A stretch of DNA of 64,000 bases from an uncultured Selenomonadales bacterium (GTDB lineage: Bacteria; Bacillota; Negativicutes; Selenomonadales; Selenomonadaceae): NCBI GenBank assembly GCA_946183785.1, contig CAMHCS010000002.1, forward strand, positions 1-64,000, given 5' to 3'. This document shows positions 6,203 to 15,206 of this stretch, in pieces. The notes beneath the pieces are model-generated. The model ran no database searches. It worked only from the letters and a program-made list of their open reading frames with translations, and was not told the DNA's origin. The position numbers and the translations under genes are program-made. The stretch's first letter is position 1; each line of letters begins with the position of its first letter.

Positions 6203-7641
6203 GCGCAGCGCGTCACTTGAAGCGCGACGCGCGCCACGCCCAACAGCTGCCGCTGTGGAGAAAAGTCTCGCGAGGTCTTCGTGTCCTCTCTGCTTTTGCC
6301 GCCTGCGCCCTGGGTCTTGCGCCGCCGTCGATGGACGCCCATGGCGGGACGGTCACGCAGCCTGCGCCGGATATTTTGACGCGCACCTCGGCCAACGCGC
6401 CCGTTTCGTATTCTCCAATCCTTACATGGACAAAGGAATCGGACGCCGTCGCCTACCAGCTGGAATTCTTTTCCACCGCCGTTAAAGGTCTCGATCCGCA
6501 GGCGGAAGACGCACGGGCGATTTTTCGCACCTCGGAGGTCTACGAAAATGCCGTAAACCTGCCGCTGGACGAAATCCGCAGGGGGCTTTCGAAGGGGCAG
6601 CCGCTTTGGTGGCGTGTCCGTGCCCTCGGCCTCGACGGCACAGGTATCAGTCCGTTCAGCGTACCCGCCCCGCTCTACGCGGACGCCTCGCTGCCGCGCA
6701 TGAGCGCGCCTCTTTTGCACCCGGTGCCGGACAAAGGCCGCGGCTCGGCAATGCTTTTTCCTGTCTATAGCTGGGTGAAGCCTTACGACGCGGCGAGTTA
6801 CGAAGTCGCCCTCTATGCCGAGGATCCGGAGCGGGTCCCCAACGCTGCGCCGATTGCTCAATGGATTGCGCCCTACGCCGAGCAATACGACGACGCGCCG
6901 CGTATGGGCGACACAACCTATTACTGGCGCGTGCGCGCGCTGGACAAAAAGGGAACTCCCGGCCCATGGTCGACGGCGTCTTCCTACCGGCTGGAACCGC
7001 GGCACTGGGAAGTCGCGGTGCTCGGCGACAGTATCAGCCACGGCGGCGGCCACGTTTCCCACAGTCCCGAGGAGCTTGAATACAGCTGGCTTTCCTATCT
7101 CATCTTCCCCACCGTGAATCTCTCGCAAAGCGGCGATATCACGCGCATGATGGCCGACCGTTTCGAGCGGGACGTATTGCCGTTTTCGCCGGACTACCTT
7201 TTGATCATGTGCGGCACCAACGACCTCCGAGCCGGAGAGTTTACCGTCGATGAGGCCATTTCGAACATGGAACGCATCAAGGAAAAATGCCTTGTCTACG
7301 GCATTCGGCCCATCTTCCTGACACTGCCGCCGATCAACCCGGCAAACATCGGGCGCGTTTTCGGCGAAGAAATCACCGCCGAATGGCAGAAACGCTTCGC
7401 CGCTTTCAACGACTATCTGCGAAAGCAGCCCCATATCGACACGGCGGCAGCCTTCGCCCCTTACGCGTCAGAGGGAGAGCTGCCCGACTGGCTCGGCCTC
7501 GACGGGCTGCACGAGGACATTATCGGCAAGCAGCTGATCGCCGCCCGTGTCAACGCAAACTGGGAAGCCGCAAAACAGGCGGCGGACGAATTTATAGAGA
7601 ACAATACCCGAAAGGAGAATCCAAATGCTAAACGCCATTGA
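6199..7641 (+). CDS. Exported SGNH/GDSL-family hydrolase
   Basis: Predicted 480-residue protein. Basic residues and a hydrophobic stretch near residues 25-45 look like a signal peptide. Two fibronectin-like segments follow, each ending in YWRVRALD/WWRVRALG motifs (about residues 60-270), a common carbohydrate- or cell-surface-binding layout. The C-terminal SGNH esterase domain has the block I sequence GDSISHGGGH (nucleophile Ser about 278), block III GTND (about 339-342) and DGLH (Asp435, His438). Likely an envelope esterase, for example a deacetylase of polysaccharide (inference). It overlaps the HTH gene by 4 bases and the flavodiiron gene by 17 bases. Confidence 0.8.
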   Translation: MSAARHLKRDARHAQQLPLWRKVSRGLRVLSAFAACALGLAPPSMDAHGGTVTQPAPDILTRTSANAPVSYSPILTWTKESDAVAYQLEFFSTAVKGLDPQAEDARAIFRTSEVYENAVNLPLDEIRRGLSKGQPLWWRVRALGLDGTGISPFSVPAPLYADASLPRMSAPLLHPVPDKGRGSAMLFPVYSWVKPYDAASYEVALYAEDPERVPNAAPIAQWIAPYAEQYDDAPRMGDTTYYWRVRALDKKGTPGPWSTASSYRLEPRHWEVAVLGDSISHGGGHVSHSPEELEYSWLSYLIFPTVNLSQSGDITRMMADRFERDVLPFSPDYLLIMCGTNDLRAGEFTVDEAISNMERIKEKCLVYGIRPIFLTLPPINPANIGRVFGEEITAEWQKRFAAFNDYLRKQPHIDTAAAFAPYASEGELPDWLGLDGLHEDIIGKQLIAARVNANWEAAKQAADEFIENNTRKENPNAKRH

Positions 7642-8788
7642 AATGAAGGAAGGAATTTACTGGGTCGGGGCCGTCGACTGGTCCATGCGGAGCTTCCACG
7701 GCTACTCGACACGCCGGGGCTCGTCGTACAACTCTTATCTGATCCTCGACGAAAAGATCACGTTGATCGACACGGTCAAGGCGCCCTTCGTCACGGAACT
7801 GCTGGAACGCATTTCCTCTGTCGTCGATCCGAAGAAAATCGACTGCATCATCTCAAACCATGTGGAGCCGGACCACGCAGGCAGTCTGCCTATCATGGCA
7901 AAATGCTGCCCGAACGCGAAGATCATCACCAGCGCGCCGAACGGCCTCAAAGGTCTGACAGGCCGTTACGGCGATCTCGCCTATCAGGCGGTCAAGACCG
8001 GAGAGACGCTTTCTCTCGGCAAACGCACGCTGTCCTTCGTCGCGACGCCGATGCTCCACTGGCCCGACAGCATGGTCACATACTGCCCGGAGGAAAAAGT
8101 CCTATTCTCCAATGACGCCTTCGGCCAGCACCTTGCCGCGAACCGCCGCTTCGACGACGAAAACGACATGCATATCATAATGGAAGAAGCGAAGAAGTAT
8201 TACGCTAATATCCTGATGCTGTATGGCAAGCAAGCGCAGACCGCCCTTTCCGCCCTCGCCGGCCTGCCCATCGAAATGATCCTGACCGGTCACGGCGTCT
8301 CGTGGCGCACGCATATTCCCGAAATCCTCGACGCATACAGGAAATGGAGCGCAGGTGAACTGGAAGAAAAGGCTGTCGTGGTCTTCGACAGCATGTGGGG
8401 CTCCACGGAACGACTGGCGCGCGCAATCACCGACGCATTCACCGCGAAGGGCATTCCGGTCGCATATTTCGATTTGCGCGCCGACCATATCTCAGACGTT
8501 ATTACCGAGGTGTTGACGTCGAAATATCTGGCCGTCGGCTCGCCCACCATCAACAACCAGATGATGCCGCCGGTGGCGTCCTTTCTCTGCTATCTGAAAG
8601 GCTTCGTGCCGAAAGGGCGGCAGGCCTTCGCCTTCGGCTCCTTCGGCTGGGGCGGGCAGAGCGTCGGTCTCGTGGAGGACGAGCTGAAAGCCGCCGGCTG
8701 CGAGATCTGCCTCGAAAAGATCCGCGTCAAGGATGTGCCGACCCAGGACGACCTCGCCGCGCTGCGGGAAAAAATTTTAGCGCTGTAA
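7625..8788 (+). CDS. Flavodiiron protein (FprA family)
   Basis: Predicted 387-residue A-type flavoprotein. The N-terminal metallo-beta-lactamase-like domain carries the diiron ligands His79, Glu81, Asp83 (NHVEPDHAG), His145, Asp164 and His223. The C-terminal flavodoxin domain starts near residue 251 (VVFDSMWGSTERLARAI, FMN phosphate loop). Such proteins reduce O2 to water or NO to N2O and protect anaerobes (established for the family). AAAGGAG precedes the ATG at 7625. The gene overlaps the end of the SGNH hydrolase, so it shares its transcript, although a functional link is not obvious. Confidence 0.93.
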   Translation: MLNAIEMKEGIYWVGAVDWSMRSFHGYSTRRGSSYNSYLILDEKITLIDTVKAPFVTELLERISSVVDPKKIDCIISNHVEPDHAGSLPIMAKCCPNAKIITSAPNGLKGLTGRYGDLAYQAVKTGETLSLGKRTLSFVATPMLHWPDSMVTYCPEEKVLFSNDAFGQHLAANRRFDDENDMHIIMEEAKKYYANILMLYGKQAQTALSALAGLPIEMILTGHGVSWRTHIPEILDAYRKWSAGELEEKAVVVFDSMWGSTERLARAITDAFTAKGIPVAYFDLRADHISDVITEVLTSKYLAVGSPTINNQMMPPVASFLCYLKGFVPKGRQAFAFGSFGWGGQSVGLVEDELKAAGCEICLEKIRVKDVPTQDDLAALREKILAL

Positions 8789-8813
8789 AAGGATTCAGTT
8801 TTAGATAACAATA

Positions 8814-8860
8814 GGGGCTGCCCATGAAGACATATTCTTCGTGGGCAGCCCCTTCATTTT
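8814..8860 (+). terminator. Rho-independent terminator after the flavodiiron gene
   Basis: GGGGCTGCCCA (8814-8824) pairs with TGGGCAGCCCC (8842-8852), followed by a T-rich tract. Confidence 0.88.
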
Positions 8861-8976
8861 GTCGCGAACCAATTCTACCCCTGTAAATCCCCTGTGGGAG
8901 CTTGTGCGAAGATAAAAAGACAGAGTAAACTGTTCTTGATTTCGTTATGAAAAATTGCCGGAAAGGGTTTGAACGA

Positions 8977-9972
8977 ATGAAGCGCTATCTCCTGCAGCGG
9001 TTTTTGTCTCTTGTTCCCGTGCTTTTGGGAATCACGTTTCTTTCGTTCGCCCTGATGCGGCTGGCGGGCAGCGACGCGATCACGGAGATGTATTCGGGCG
9101 TGGGCGCCGCCGTATCGCAGGAGACTTTGGACGCGGCGCGGGCGAAGCTCGGTCTCGACCAGCCGTTTCTCGTTCAGTATTTTTCCTGGCTCGGCAATAT
9201 GATCACGGGCGACATGGGCAAAAGCTTCGTGTCCGGGAAGGACGTGCTCGACACGTTCCTGTCGAAGCTGCCCGCCACGCTTCTACTTGCGGCGGCGAGC
9301 ATCCTTTTGACCGTCGCGGTTTCCATACCGCTTGGCGTAATCTCCGCCGTCGTCCATCAAAAGGCGCAGACGGCCCGGAACGCTTCCGTGCGTTCCGCTT
9401 GTTCCCTGCTGGATGCTGTCGTGCGCCTCGCCAGCTTTATCGGCAATTCCATGCCGAATTTTTTTGTGGCGCTGCTCTTGATGCACTTTTTCGCCGTCCG
9501 CCTCGGCTGGCTGCCCGTCATCGCCAGCGACGTAACGCTTACGGGTGCGGTCATGCCCACGCTGACGCTGACGATCGCCATGTCGGCGAAGTATCTCCGG
9601 CAAGTGCGGGCGGCGGTATTGGACGAGCTGTCGAAGGACTATGTGACGGGGGCGAAGGCGCGTGGCGTGGCGGACGGCGTGATCCTCACGAAAAGCGTGC
9701 TGCGCTCGTCGCTGCTGACCATCGTGACGCTCCTTGCGCTCTCCGTCGGCTCGCTCTTAGGCGGCACGGCCATCGTCGAGACGATTTTCATGTGGGACGG
9801 CGTGGGGAAATTGGCGGTGGACGCGATCATGATGCGCGACTATCCGCTGATCCAGGCCTACGTCGCCTGGATGGCCATCATCTACGTCGGCGTAAATCTC
9901 GCCGCCGATCTCTTGTATCTTGTGCTGGACCCGCGGGTCAGTCTGGAGGTAAAGCGTCATGCCGGCGTCTGA
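8977..9972 (+). CDS. Nickel/peptide-type ABC transporter permease (NikB/DppB-like)
   Basis: Predicted 331-residue inner membrane permease. It opens with MKRYLLQRFLSLVPVLLGIT, the typical first membrane helix of this family, and has about six hydrophobic segments. The inner-membrane EAA loop is visible as YVTGAKARGVADGVILTKSVLRS. ATG 8977 is preferred to ATG 8947 because GGAAAGGG lies nine bases upstream and the family starts there. It overlaps the second permease by 14 bases. It forms the channel with that permease in the importer encoded by 8977-14738. Confidence 0.88.
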   Translation: MKRYLLQRFLSLVPVLLGITFLSFALMRLAGSDAITEMYSGVGAAVSQETLDAARAKLGLDQPFLVQYFSWLGNMITGDMGKSFVSGKDVLDTFLSKLPATLLLAAASILLTVAVSIPLGVISAVVHQKAQTARNASVRSACSLLDAVVRLASFIGNSMPNFFVALLLMHFFAVRLGWLPVIASDVTLTGAVMPTLTLTIAMSAKYLRQVRAAVLDELSKDYVTGAKARGVADGVILTKSVLRSSLLTIVTLLALSVGSLLGGTAIVETIFMWDGVGKLAVDAIMMRDYPLIQAYVAWMAIIYVGVNLAADLLYLVLDPRVSLEVKRHAGV

Positions 9973-10816
9973 ACCGACGATTCGCGAGGCGGTTATCCGC
10001 GGCTCCAGCGGCAAAACGCGGCTGTACGTTTTCGGCGCGCTGGCGGCGCTCCTGATTGTCGGCGCGATCTTTGCAGAAAGCCTTTGTCCCTGCGACCCGT
10101 ATCTTCAAAATCTCGACGCGGCGCTGCAGCAGCCGTCGGCGGCGCACATCTTCGGCACGGACCGCTACGGGCGCGATATGCTCTCGCGGGTCGTCGCGGG
10201 AAGCCGCGTCAGCATTTTTTCCACGTTTCTCCTGGTGGCGATTATCACGACCCTCGGCACGGCAATCGGCGTTTTCTGCGGCTGGGCGCGGGGACAGGCG
10301 GACCATCTTCTGATGCGCGTTTCCGATCTTTGCCTCGCGTTCCCCGGCCTTGTCTTCGCGCTGGCGGTGGCGGGCGTCCTGGGCGGCGGCCTGCACAACG
10401 CGATTCTCGCCCTCGCCGCCGTCTCATGGCCGAAGTACGCGCGAATCGCCCGCAGCCAGACGCTGGCCGTGCGGGAAACTACCTATCTGAAAGCGGCGCG
10501 GCTCGCCGGGTGCTCAACGTCCCGGCTCATCCTGAAACACATCCTGCCGAATATCGCGGGGCCGATCTTAGTGACGGCGATGCTGGATGTGGGCACCATG
10601 ATGATGGAGCTGGCGGGGCTTTCCTTCCTCGGTCTCGGCGCGAAGCCGCCGACGCCAGAATGGGGCAGCATGATGAGCGAGACGCGGGGACTCCTGCAAA
10701 CGGTCCCGTGGGCGGTCTTCGCTCCCGGCCTCGCAATCTTCGCCGCCGTCATGGTATTCAACCTGCTGGGCGACGCGGTACGGGATTATATGGACCCAAA
10801 GATGAGGGGCAGGTGA
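9959..10816 (+). CDS. Nickel/peptide-type ABC transporter permease (NikC/DppC-like)
   Basis: Predicted 285-residue permease. After a short cytoplasmic start, the first membrane helix is LYVFGALAALLIVGAIFAES. Family hallmarks are FGTDRYGRDMLSRV and the EAA loop ETTYLKAARLAGCSTSRLILKHILPNI. GLSFLGLGAKPPTPEWGSM near the C-terminus is typical of DppC/NikC proteins. Partner of the NikB-like permease with which it overlaps; the ATP-binding gene begins six bases after its stop. Confidence 0.9.
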   Translation: MPASEPTIREAVIRGSSGKTRLYVFGALAALLIVGAIFAESLCPCDPYLQNLDAALQQPSAAHIFGTDRYGRDMLSRVVAGSRVSIFSTFLLVAIITTLGTAIGVFCGWARGQADHLLMRVSDLCLAFPGLVFALAVAGVLGGGLHNAILALAAVSWPKYARIARSQTLAVRETTYLKAARLAGCSTSRLILKHILPNIAGPILVTAMLDVGTMMMELAGLSFLGLGAKPPTPEWGSMMSETRGLLQTVPWAVFAPGLAIFAAVMVFNLLGDAVRDYMDPKMRGR

Positions 10817-10821
10817 GCAGC

Positions 10822-11607
10822 ATGGATGAACTTTTGCGCTACGACTACGTTACAATCGCATACAGCGCCGTCCCCGTCGTCCGTGACGTCAGCTTTTCCC
10901 TGCACGAAGGGGAAATCCTCGGCGTCGTCGGCGAGTCCGGCAGCGGCAAGAGCACGCTCCTGAAAGCGGCGATGGACCTGCTCCCGCCGTGCGGCGTCGT
11001 GACCCGCGGCGATATATGGTACAGGGGGCAAAATCTCCCCGACCTTCCCGAGAAAGAACTCCGCCGGCTTTCCGGGCCGGAGCTCGCGATGATCTTCCAG
11101 AACGCGGGCGCATCCTTCTGCCCCATCCGCACCGTGGGCGCCCAGCTTTACGAAGCGGTTTCCGCCCACGAAAATATTACGGAAGCCGGCTTTCGCGAAA
11201 AGGCGGCGGAACTTTTGCAAAAACTCCGCTTCGAGGACGTCGCGCGCATCCTCGAAAGCTATCCTTTCGAACTGTCCGGCGGCATGATGCAGCGCGTGGG
11301 TATTGCCGCCGCCATGCTGCTGAATCCGTCCGTGCTGCTGGCCGACGAGCCCACCAGCGCCCTCGACGTTTCCGTACAGAAGCAGGCCGTCGAGGAACTG
11401 CTTTTGATCCGGGAGCTGTACCATACGTCCATTATCCTCGTGACCCACAATATCGGCGTCGTCCGCGCGATGGCGGACCGCGTGGCCGTGATGAAGGACG
11501 GGCGAATCGTGGAGTGCGGCGACACGCGGGACGTGCTGGAGCATCCTGCGCAGGAATACACAAAAAAACTTACGGCGGCTGTGCCGAAATTGCGGAGGAG
11601 CGCATGA
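10822..11607 (+). CDS. ABC transporter ATP-binding protein (NikD/DppD-like)
   Basis: Predicted 261-residue ATPase. Walker A is GESGSGKST, the signature is LSGGMMQR and Walker B is VLLADEPTSALD; the switch His is in VTHNIG. The ATG at 10822 is chosen because it starts the conserved domain; the frame is open far upstream but that region is the permease in another frame. Its stop overlaps the next ATG (ATGA), so the two ATPases are coupled and likely form a heterodimer powering the two permeases. Confidence 0.9.
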   Translation: MDELLRYDYVTIAYSAVPVVRDVSFSLHEGEILGVVGESGSGKSTLLKAAMDLLPPCGVVTRGDIWYRGQNLPDLPEKELRRLSGPELAMIFQNAGASFCPIRTVGAQLYEAVSAHENITEAGFREKAAELLQKLRFEDVARILESYPFELSGGMMQRVGIAAAMLLNPSVLLADEPTSALDVSVQKQAVEELLLIRELYHTSIILVTHNIGVVRAMADRVAVMKDGRIVECGDTRDVLEHPAQEYTKKLTAAVPKLRRSA

Positions 11608-12356
11608 CGACGCCGATGTTGCAGTTGCAAAACCTCAAAAAAATATTTTCGCGGAACGGGCAAGCCGGTTTCATTGCCGTGGACGGCGTCAGCTTCGATA
11701 TGGCGCAGGGGGAATGCGTCGGCCTGATCGGCGAGTCCGGCAGCGGCAAGAGTACCGTCGCGAACATGATCGCCCGACTGCTGAACCCCGACGAAGGGCG
11801 GATTATCCTTGATAGCGCGGACGTTACGCGGGCCGGCGTCCGGGCCGTCTGCCGCAAAGTGCAGATGGTGTTCCAGTCGCCGCAGGAATCTTTTGACCCG
11901 CGCCGCACGCTGGGGGACGGCGTCGGCGAAAGCCTTTTGAACGCGGGGAAATCTGCCGCCGAAGCGCGTGAGGAAGTTGCGCGGCTTTTGGAAGCCGTCG
12001 GCCTCCCGCCGGACTTCGCGGGTCGCTATCCCCATGAGGTTAGCGGCGGCCAATGCCAGCGGGCGGCGATTGCCCGCGCCCTCGCGATCCGCCCGAAGCT
12101 GCTGCTTTGCGACGAGGCCACCAGCGCCCTTGACGTCACCGTGCAGGCGGAGATTGTCGCGCTGCTTTCGCGCTTGATACGGGGGCGGGGCATGGCGTGC
12201 CTGTTCATTTGTCACGACGTCGCGCTGGCGCAAGATTTCTGCGACCGCCTCCTCGTCATGCATCGCGGAAAGATCGTGGAAGAAGGACCGCCGGACGAGA
12301 TCGTCCAATCGCCGAAGCAGGAATATACGAAGCTGCTAATCGACAGCGTTTTATAA
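11604..12356 (+). CDS. ABC transporter ATP-binding protein (NikE/DppF-like)
   Basis: Predicted 250-residue ATPase. Walker A GESGSGKST, signature VSGGQCQR, Walker B LLLCDEATSALD, switch His in ICHDVA. It lacks the long C-terminal oligopeptide-binding extension of OppF, consistent with the shorter NikE/DppF type. GGAG precedes the ATG, which overlaps the stop of the preceding ATPase. Next in the operon, after about 90 bases, is a methyltransferase and then the binding protein. Confidence 0.9.
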   Translation: MTTPMLQLQNLKKIFSRNGQAGFIAVDGVSFDMAQGECVGLIGESGSGKSTVANMIARLLNPDEGRIILDSADVTRAGVRAVCRKVQMVFQSPQESFDPRRTLGDGVGESLLNAGKSAAEAREEVARLLEAVGLPPDFAGRYPHEVSGGQCQRAAIARALAIRPKLLLCDEATSALDVTVQAEIVALLSRLIRGRGMACLFICHDVALAQDFCDRLLVMHRGKIVEEGPPDEIVQSPKQEYTKLLIDSVL

Positions 12357-12446
12357 AAGAGTGAAGAGTTAAGAGTGGAGAGTGTAGATATTATGCGGAC
12401 TTATCTCCACTTTTAACACTCCCCGCTCAAATAAAGGAGCAATCTC
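12357..12446 (+). repeat. Imperfect inverted repeat between ATPase and methyltransferase genes
   Basis: GAGTTAAGAGTGGAGA near 12365 can pair imperfectly with TCTCCACTTTTAACACTC ending near 12421. There is no T run after the second arm, so it is more likely a processing or attenuation structure than a terminator. It separates the permease/ATPase genes from the methyltransferase and binding-protein genes. Confidence 0.5.
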
Positions 12447-13172
12447 ATGGAAAACTTGAAGGACCACATCAAAAGCTACTGGACAAAACGAGCGCCGTCC
12501 TTTGTCGCGCAGCGGCTCCGGGAATTTGAGAGTGAAAAGCGCGCGCTGTGGCTGCGGGAAATCTCCCGTTATCTGCCGCAGGGAAAACGGCTCCGCATTT
12601 TAGACGTCGGCACGGGGACGGGCTTTCTCGCCTGCCTGCTGGCCGCCGAGGGGCATACGGTCACGGGCATCGACCTGACGGCTGACATGGTTTCCCATGC
12701 GGAAACTTTCGCGAGAACGGTGGACGTCCCCGCCCGATTCCTCGTGATGGACGCGGAATGCCCGGATTTCCCGCCGGAAAGTTTCGATGCCATCGTCACG
12801 CGGAATTTGACATGGACGCTGCCGGACTTGCAGAAAGCCTATCGTTCATGGCATGAGCTGTTGGCGAAAGGAGGGACATTGATCAATTTCGACGCGGACT
12901 ATTGCCATGAATTTTCTGACGCGGAGGACGTGGCGCTGCTGCCGAACCACGCACACAAAACGATTCCCGCCGATCTCATCGAGGAAAGCGACGAGATCAC
13001 GATGGAAATGTGCGCGTACCAAAAGCGGCGGCCCGAATGGGATTTGCGCCTTTTGCTCGACGCGGGCTTTTCCCGCGTCACGGTGGACGCGGGCGTATGG
13101 AAGCGCGTCTCCGCCGAGCCGGACGAGTTTTACAACCCGACGCCGATTTTCACGATCGCGGCGGAGAAATGA
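12447..13172 (+). CDS. Class I SAM-dependent methyltransferase in the importer operon
   Basis: Predicted 241-residue cytoplasmic enzyme. Motif I is ILDVGTGTGFLACLLAAEG, followed by the acidic residue in VTGIDLT, and FDAIVTRNLTWTLPD as the motif II/III region. It belongs to the UbiE/YcgJ-like group; the substrate is unknown. AAAGGAG precedes the ATG. It sits between the ATPase genes and the substrate-binding protein gene, 18 bases before the latter, so it is probably part of the same uptake system. Modifying an imported metal chelator is a possibility (inference only). Confidence 0.82.
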   Translation: MENLKDHIKSYWTKRAPSFVAQRLREFESEKRALWLREISRYLPQGKRLRILDVGTGTGFLACLLAAEGHTVTGIDLTADMVSHAETFARTVDVPARFLVMDAECPDFPPESFDAIVTRNLTWTLPDLQKAYRSWHELLAKGGTLINFDADYCHEFSDAEDVALLPNHAHKTIPADLIEESDEITMEMCAYQKRRPEWDLRLLLDAGFSRVTVDAGVWKRVSAEPDEFYNPTPIFTIAAEK

Positions 13173-13190
13173 CAAGAAAGAAGGTTCAAT

Positions 13191-14738
13191 ATGAAAAAAT
13201 TTTTTGCGCTGTTTTTCGCGCTCTGCCTTGTCGCGGGGCTTCTCGTGGGCTGCGGCGGGAGCGGCGGCGAAAAGGCCGCTTCGATGAAAAAAATGACCGT
13301 GGGCGACACCACCTTCAATCCCGAGAACGCCGAGCCGAACGTCAACCCTCACGAAAGCTATGCGGGATGGGCCTGCATCCGTTACGGCGTCGGGGAGACC
13401 CTCGTCCGATACTCCGACAAGATGGAGGTCGAGCCGTGGCTGGCGAAGTCCTTTGAAAACATCGACCCGCTGACATGGAAGCTCACCCTGCGGGACGGCG
13501 TGAAGTTCCACAGTGGGCGTGCGATGGACGCCGCCGCCGTCAAGGAGTGCCTCGAAGCACTGGCGAAAAACCATGACCGGGCGCCGAAAGATTTGATGAT
13601 TGATTCCATCGAGGCGGACGGGCAAACGCTGACCATCAAGACGAAAGAGCCGCGCCCCGCGCTGCTGAACTATCTCGGCGATCCCTACGCCTGCATCGTC
13701 GACGTCAAGGCGGGCATCAGGGACGGCATTGTCGCGGGCACTGGCCCCTATATCGCCGTCGAGTGCAAATCCGGCGACCATTTGACGCTGAAAAAGAACG
13801 CGAATTATTGGAACGGCACGCCGAAGCTCGACGAACTGACAATCAAAGCCATTTCCAACGGCAACACGTTGTCGGCGGCCCTTCAGTCCGGCGAAATCGA
13901 CGCGGCCTACGGCATGGCCTATGAAAGCTATCCGTTGTTCCAGAACGACAAGTACCGTTTCTCGCAGTTCTCCACATCCCGCGCCTTCTTCCTCTGGATG
14001 AACTACGAAAGCCCAATCGTCTCCGATCCTGCCGTCCGCAAGGCAATCGCCATGAGCGTCAACAAAGAGGGCTTCGTCAAGACGCTGCTCAGCGGCAACG
14101 GGTATCCCGGTCAGGGCGCGTTCCCCGCGGGCTTTGCCTTCGGCGGCGACAAAGTGAACGCCGCAGGCTATGACCCGGAAAGCGCTAAAAAAGTCCTGGA
14201 AGCCGCCGGATGGATTGACACGGACGGCGACGGCATCCGCGAAAAGGGCGGGAAAAAGCTCACGGTGCGCTGGCTGACTTACCCGAGCCGGTTGGAGCTG
14301 CCGCTCCTCGCCGAATCCGCCCAGGCGGATCTGAAAAAAATCGGGATCGACGTGGAAGTGAACAGCACCGCCAACCACAACAAGCTTCGGAAAGACCCGT
14401 CGGCCTGGGACGTCTACGCCAGCGCGATGGTCACGGTGCCCACCGGCGACCCGGAGTATTTCTTCACCTCCTGCTGCCTCGACGCCTCGCCGGTCAACAA
14501 CGGACACTTCCACAGCGATAAGCTCGAAGCGCTGGCCAAGGAACTGTCCGGGGAATTTGACCCGGCGAAGCGGGCACAGCTCGCCGTCGATATGCAGCAG
14601 ACGCTGCTCGACGACAACGGCTACGTCTTCTGCTCGTTCCTGCAGATGAGCCTGATCTCGAAGAAGGACGTCGTGGGCTACGACGCCCACCCCTGTGATT
14701 ATTACCAGATTACGGTGAACACGGACAAAAAGAATTGA
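13191..14738 (+). CDS. Extracellular solute-binding lipoprotein (NikA/DppA family)
   Basis: Predicted 515-residue lipoprotein. The signal sequence ends in the lipobox LLVGC, so Cys20 would be lipidated. The body has SBP family 5 features: LAKSFENIDPLTWKLTLRDGVKFHSG, ALAKNH..., GTGPYIAVE, NANYWNG, AVRKAIAMSVNKEGFVKTLLSG. This family binds nickel complexes, peptides or opines. Similarity in layout favours a metal or metallophore ligand, but I cannot fix the substrate from sequence. Last gene of the transport operon, followed by a terminator. Confidence 0.87.
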   Translation: MKKFFALFFALCLVAGLLVGCGGSGGEKAASMKKMTVGDTTFNPENAEPNVNPHESYAGWACIRYGVGETLVRYSDKMEVEPWLAKSFENIDPLTWKLTLRDGVKFHSGRAMDAAAVKECLEALAKNHDRAPKDLMIDSIEADGQTLTIKTKEPRPALLNYLGDPYACIVDVKAGIRDGIVAGTGPYIAVECKSGDHLTLKKNANYWNGTPKLDELTIKAISNGNTLSAALQSGEIDAAYGMAYESYPLFQNDKYRFSQFSTSRAFFLWMNYESPIVSDPAVRKAIAMSVNKEGFVKTLLSGNGYPGQGAFPAGFAFGGDKVNAAGYDPESAKKVLEAAGWIDTDGDGIREKGGKKLTVRWLTYPSRLELPLLAESAQADLKKIGIDVEVNSTANHNKLRKDPSAWDVYASAMVTVPTGDPEYFFTSCCLDASPVNNGHFHSDKLEALAKELSGEFDPAKRAQLAVDMQQTLLDDNGYVFCSFLQMSLISKKDVVGYDAHPCDYYQITVNTDKKN

Positions 14739-14743
14739 CAAGA

Positions 14744-14780
14744 ACCCCGCCGTTTTTCAAAAGCGGCGGGGTGTCTTTTC
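14744..14780 (+). terminator. Terminator of the ABC importer operon
   Basis: ACCCCGCCG (14744-14752) pairs with CGGCGGGGT (14764-14772), followed by GTCTTTT. Confidence 0.88.
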
Positions 14781-14794
14781 GAGCCGATTCCCCG

Positions 14795-14823
14795 TTGTCG
14801 CTTGGCCTTTTGTGTGATATTAT
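14795..14823 (+). promoter_or_regulatory. Promoter of the MNT/HEPN operon
   Basis: TTGTCG (14795-14800), a 17-base spacer and TATTAT (14818-14823) lie 39 bases before the MNT start codon. The following AT-rich sequence could host autoregulation, as is common for these modules. Confidence 0.6.
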
Positions 14824-14861
14824 GATTAATGATAATAGGGAAAATGAGGAGGTGGCCCCGT

Positions 14862-15206
14862 ATGAGTGAAAAGTTATTGTCCCTTGAAAAAATACACGAC
14901 GCCGTGATTCCGTTGGCGCAAAGATACGGTTTGGAGCGCGTTTTCCTTTTCGGCTCATACGCGCGCGGCGACGCTACCGAAGCAAGTGACGTCGATCTCC
15001 GCATCGACAGAGGTTCCATGCGCGGCATCGAGTTCGGCGCGCTCTATGAGGATATGCGGGACATACTCCAAAGGCCCGTGGATATTTTGACGACAAAACA
15101 ACTGGATGAAAAATTCCTCTCCGAAATCAAAAAGGAGGAGATTTTGCTGTATGACAAAACAAGCAAAGAATTACCAACGCTTGCGGCACATCGTCGAGTA
15201 TTGTGA
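14862..15206 (+). CDS. mntA: MNT-domain nucleotidyltransferase antitoxin
   Basis: Predicted 114-residue minimal nucleotidyltransferase. FLFGSYARGDATEASDVDL contains the motif GS-X10-DXD of active MNT proteins. In type VII toxin-antitoxin systems, MntA neutralises its HEPN partner by transferring AMP to a Tyr near the RNase site (established for HepT/MntA). AGGAGG precedes the ATG at 14862. The end of the gene overlaps the HEPN gene by 56 bases, which couples their translation. The pair looks more AT-rich than its surroundings, hinting at transfer. Confidence 0.88.
   Translation: MSEKLLSLEKIHDAVIPLAQRYGLERVFLFGSYARGDATEASDVDLRIDRGSMRGIEFGALYEDMRDILQRPVDILTTKQLDEKFLSEIKKEEILLYDKTSKELPTLAAHRRVL

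Noticed and set aside
8900-8976. NikR-type operator upstream of the importer operon
   Set aside because: I looked for a paired GTATGA-like palindrome or similar site and found no convincing inverted repeat.
10084-10821. Long in-frame N-terminal extension of the NikD-like ATPase
   Set aside because: The extension runs through the NikC-like permease gene in another frame and its translation is low-complexity Arg/Gly-rich. The conserved domain starts at 10822.
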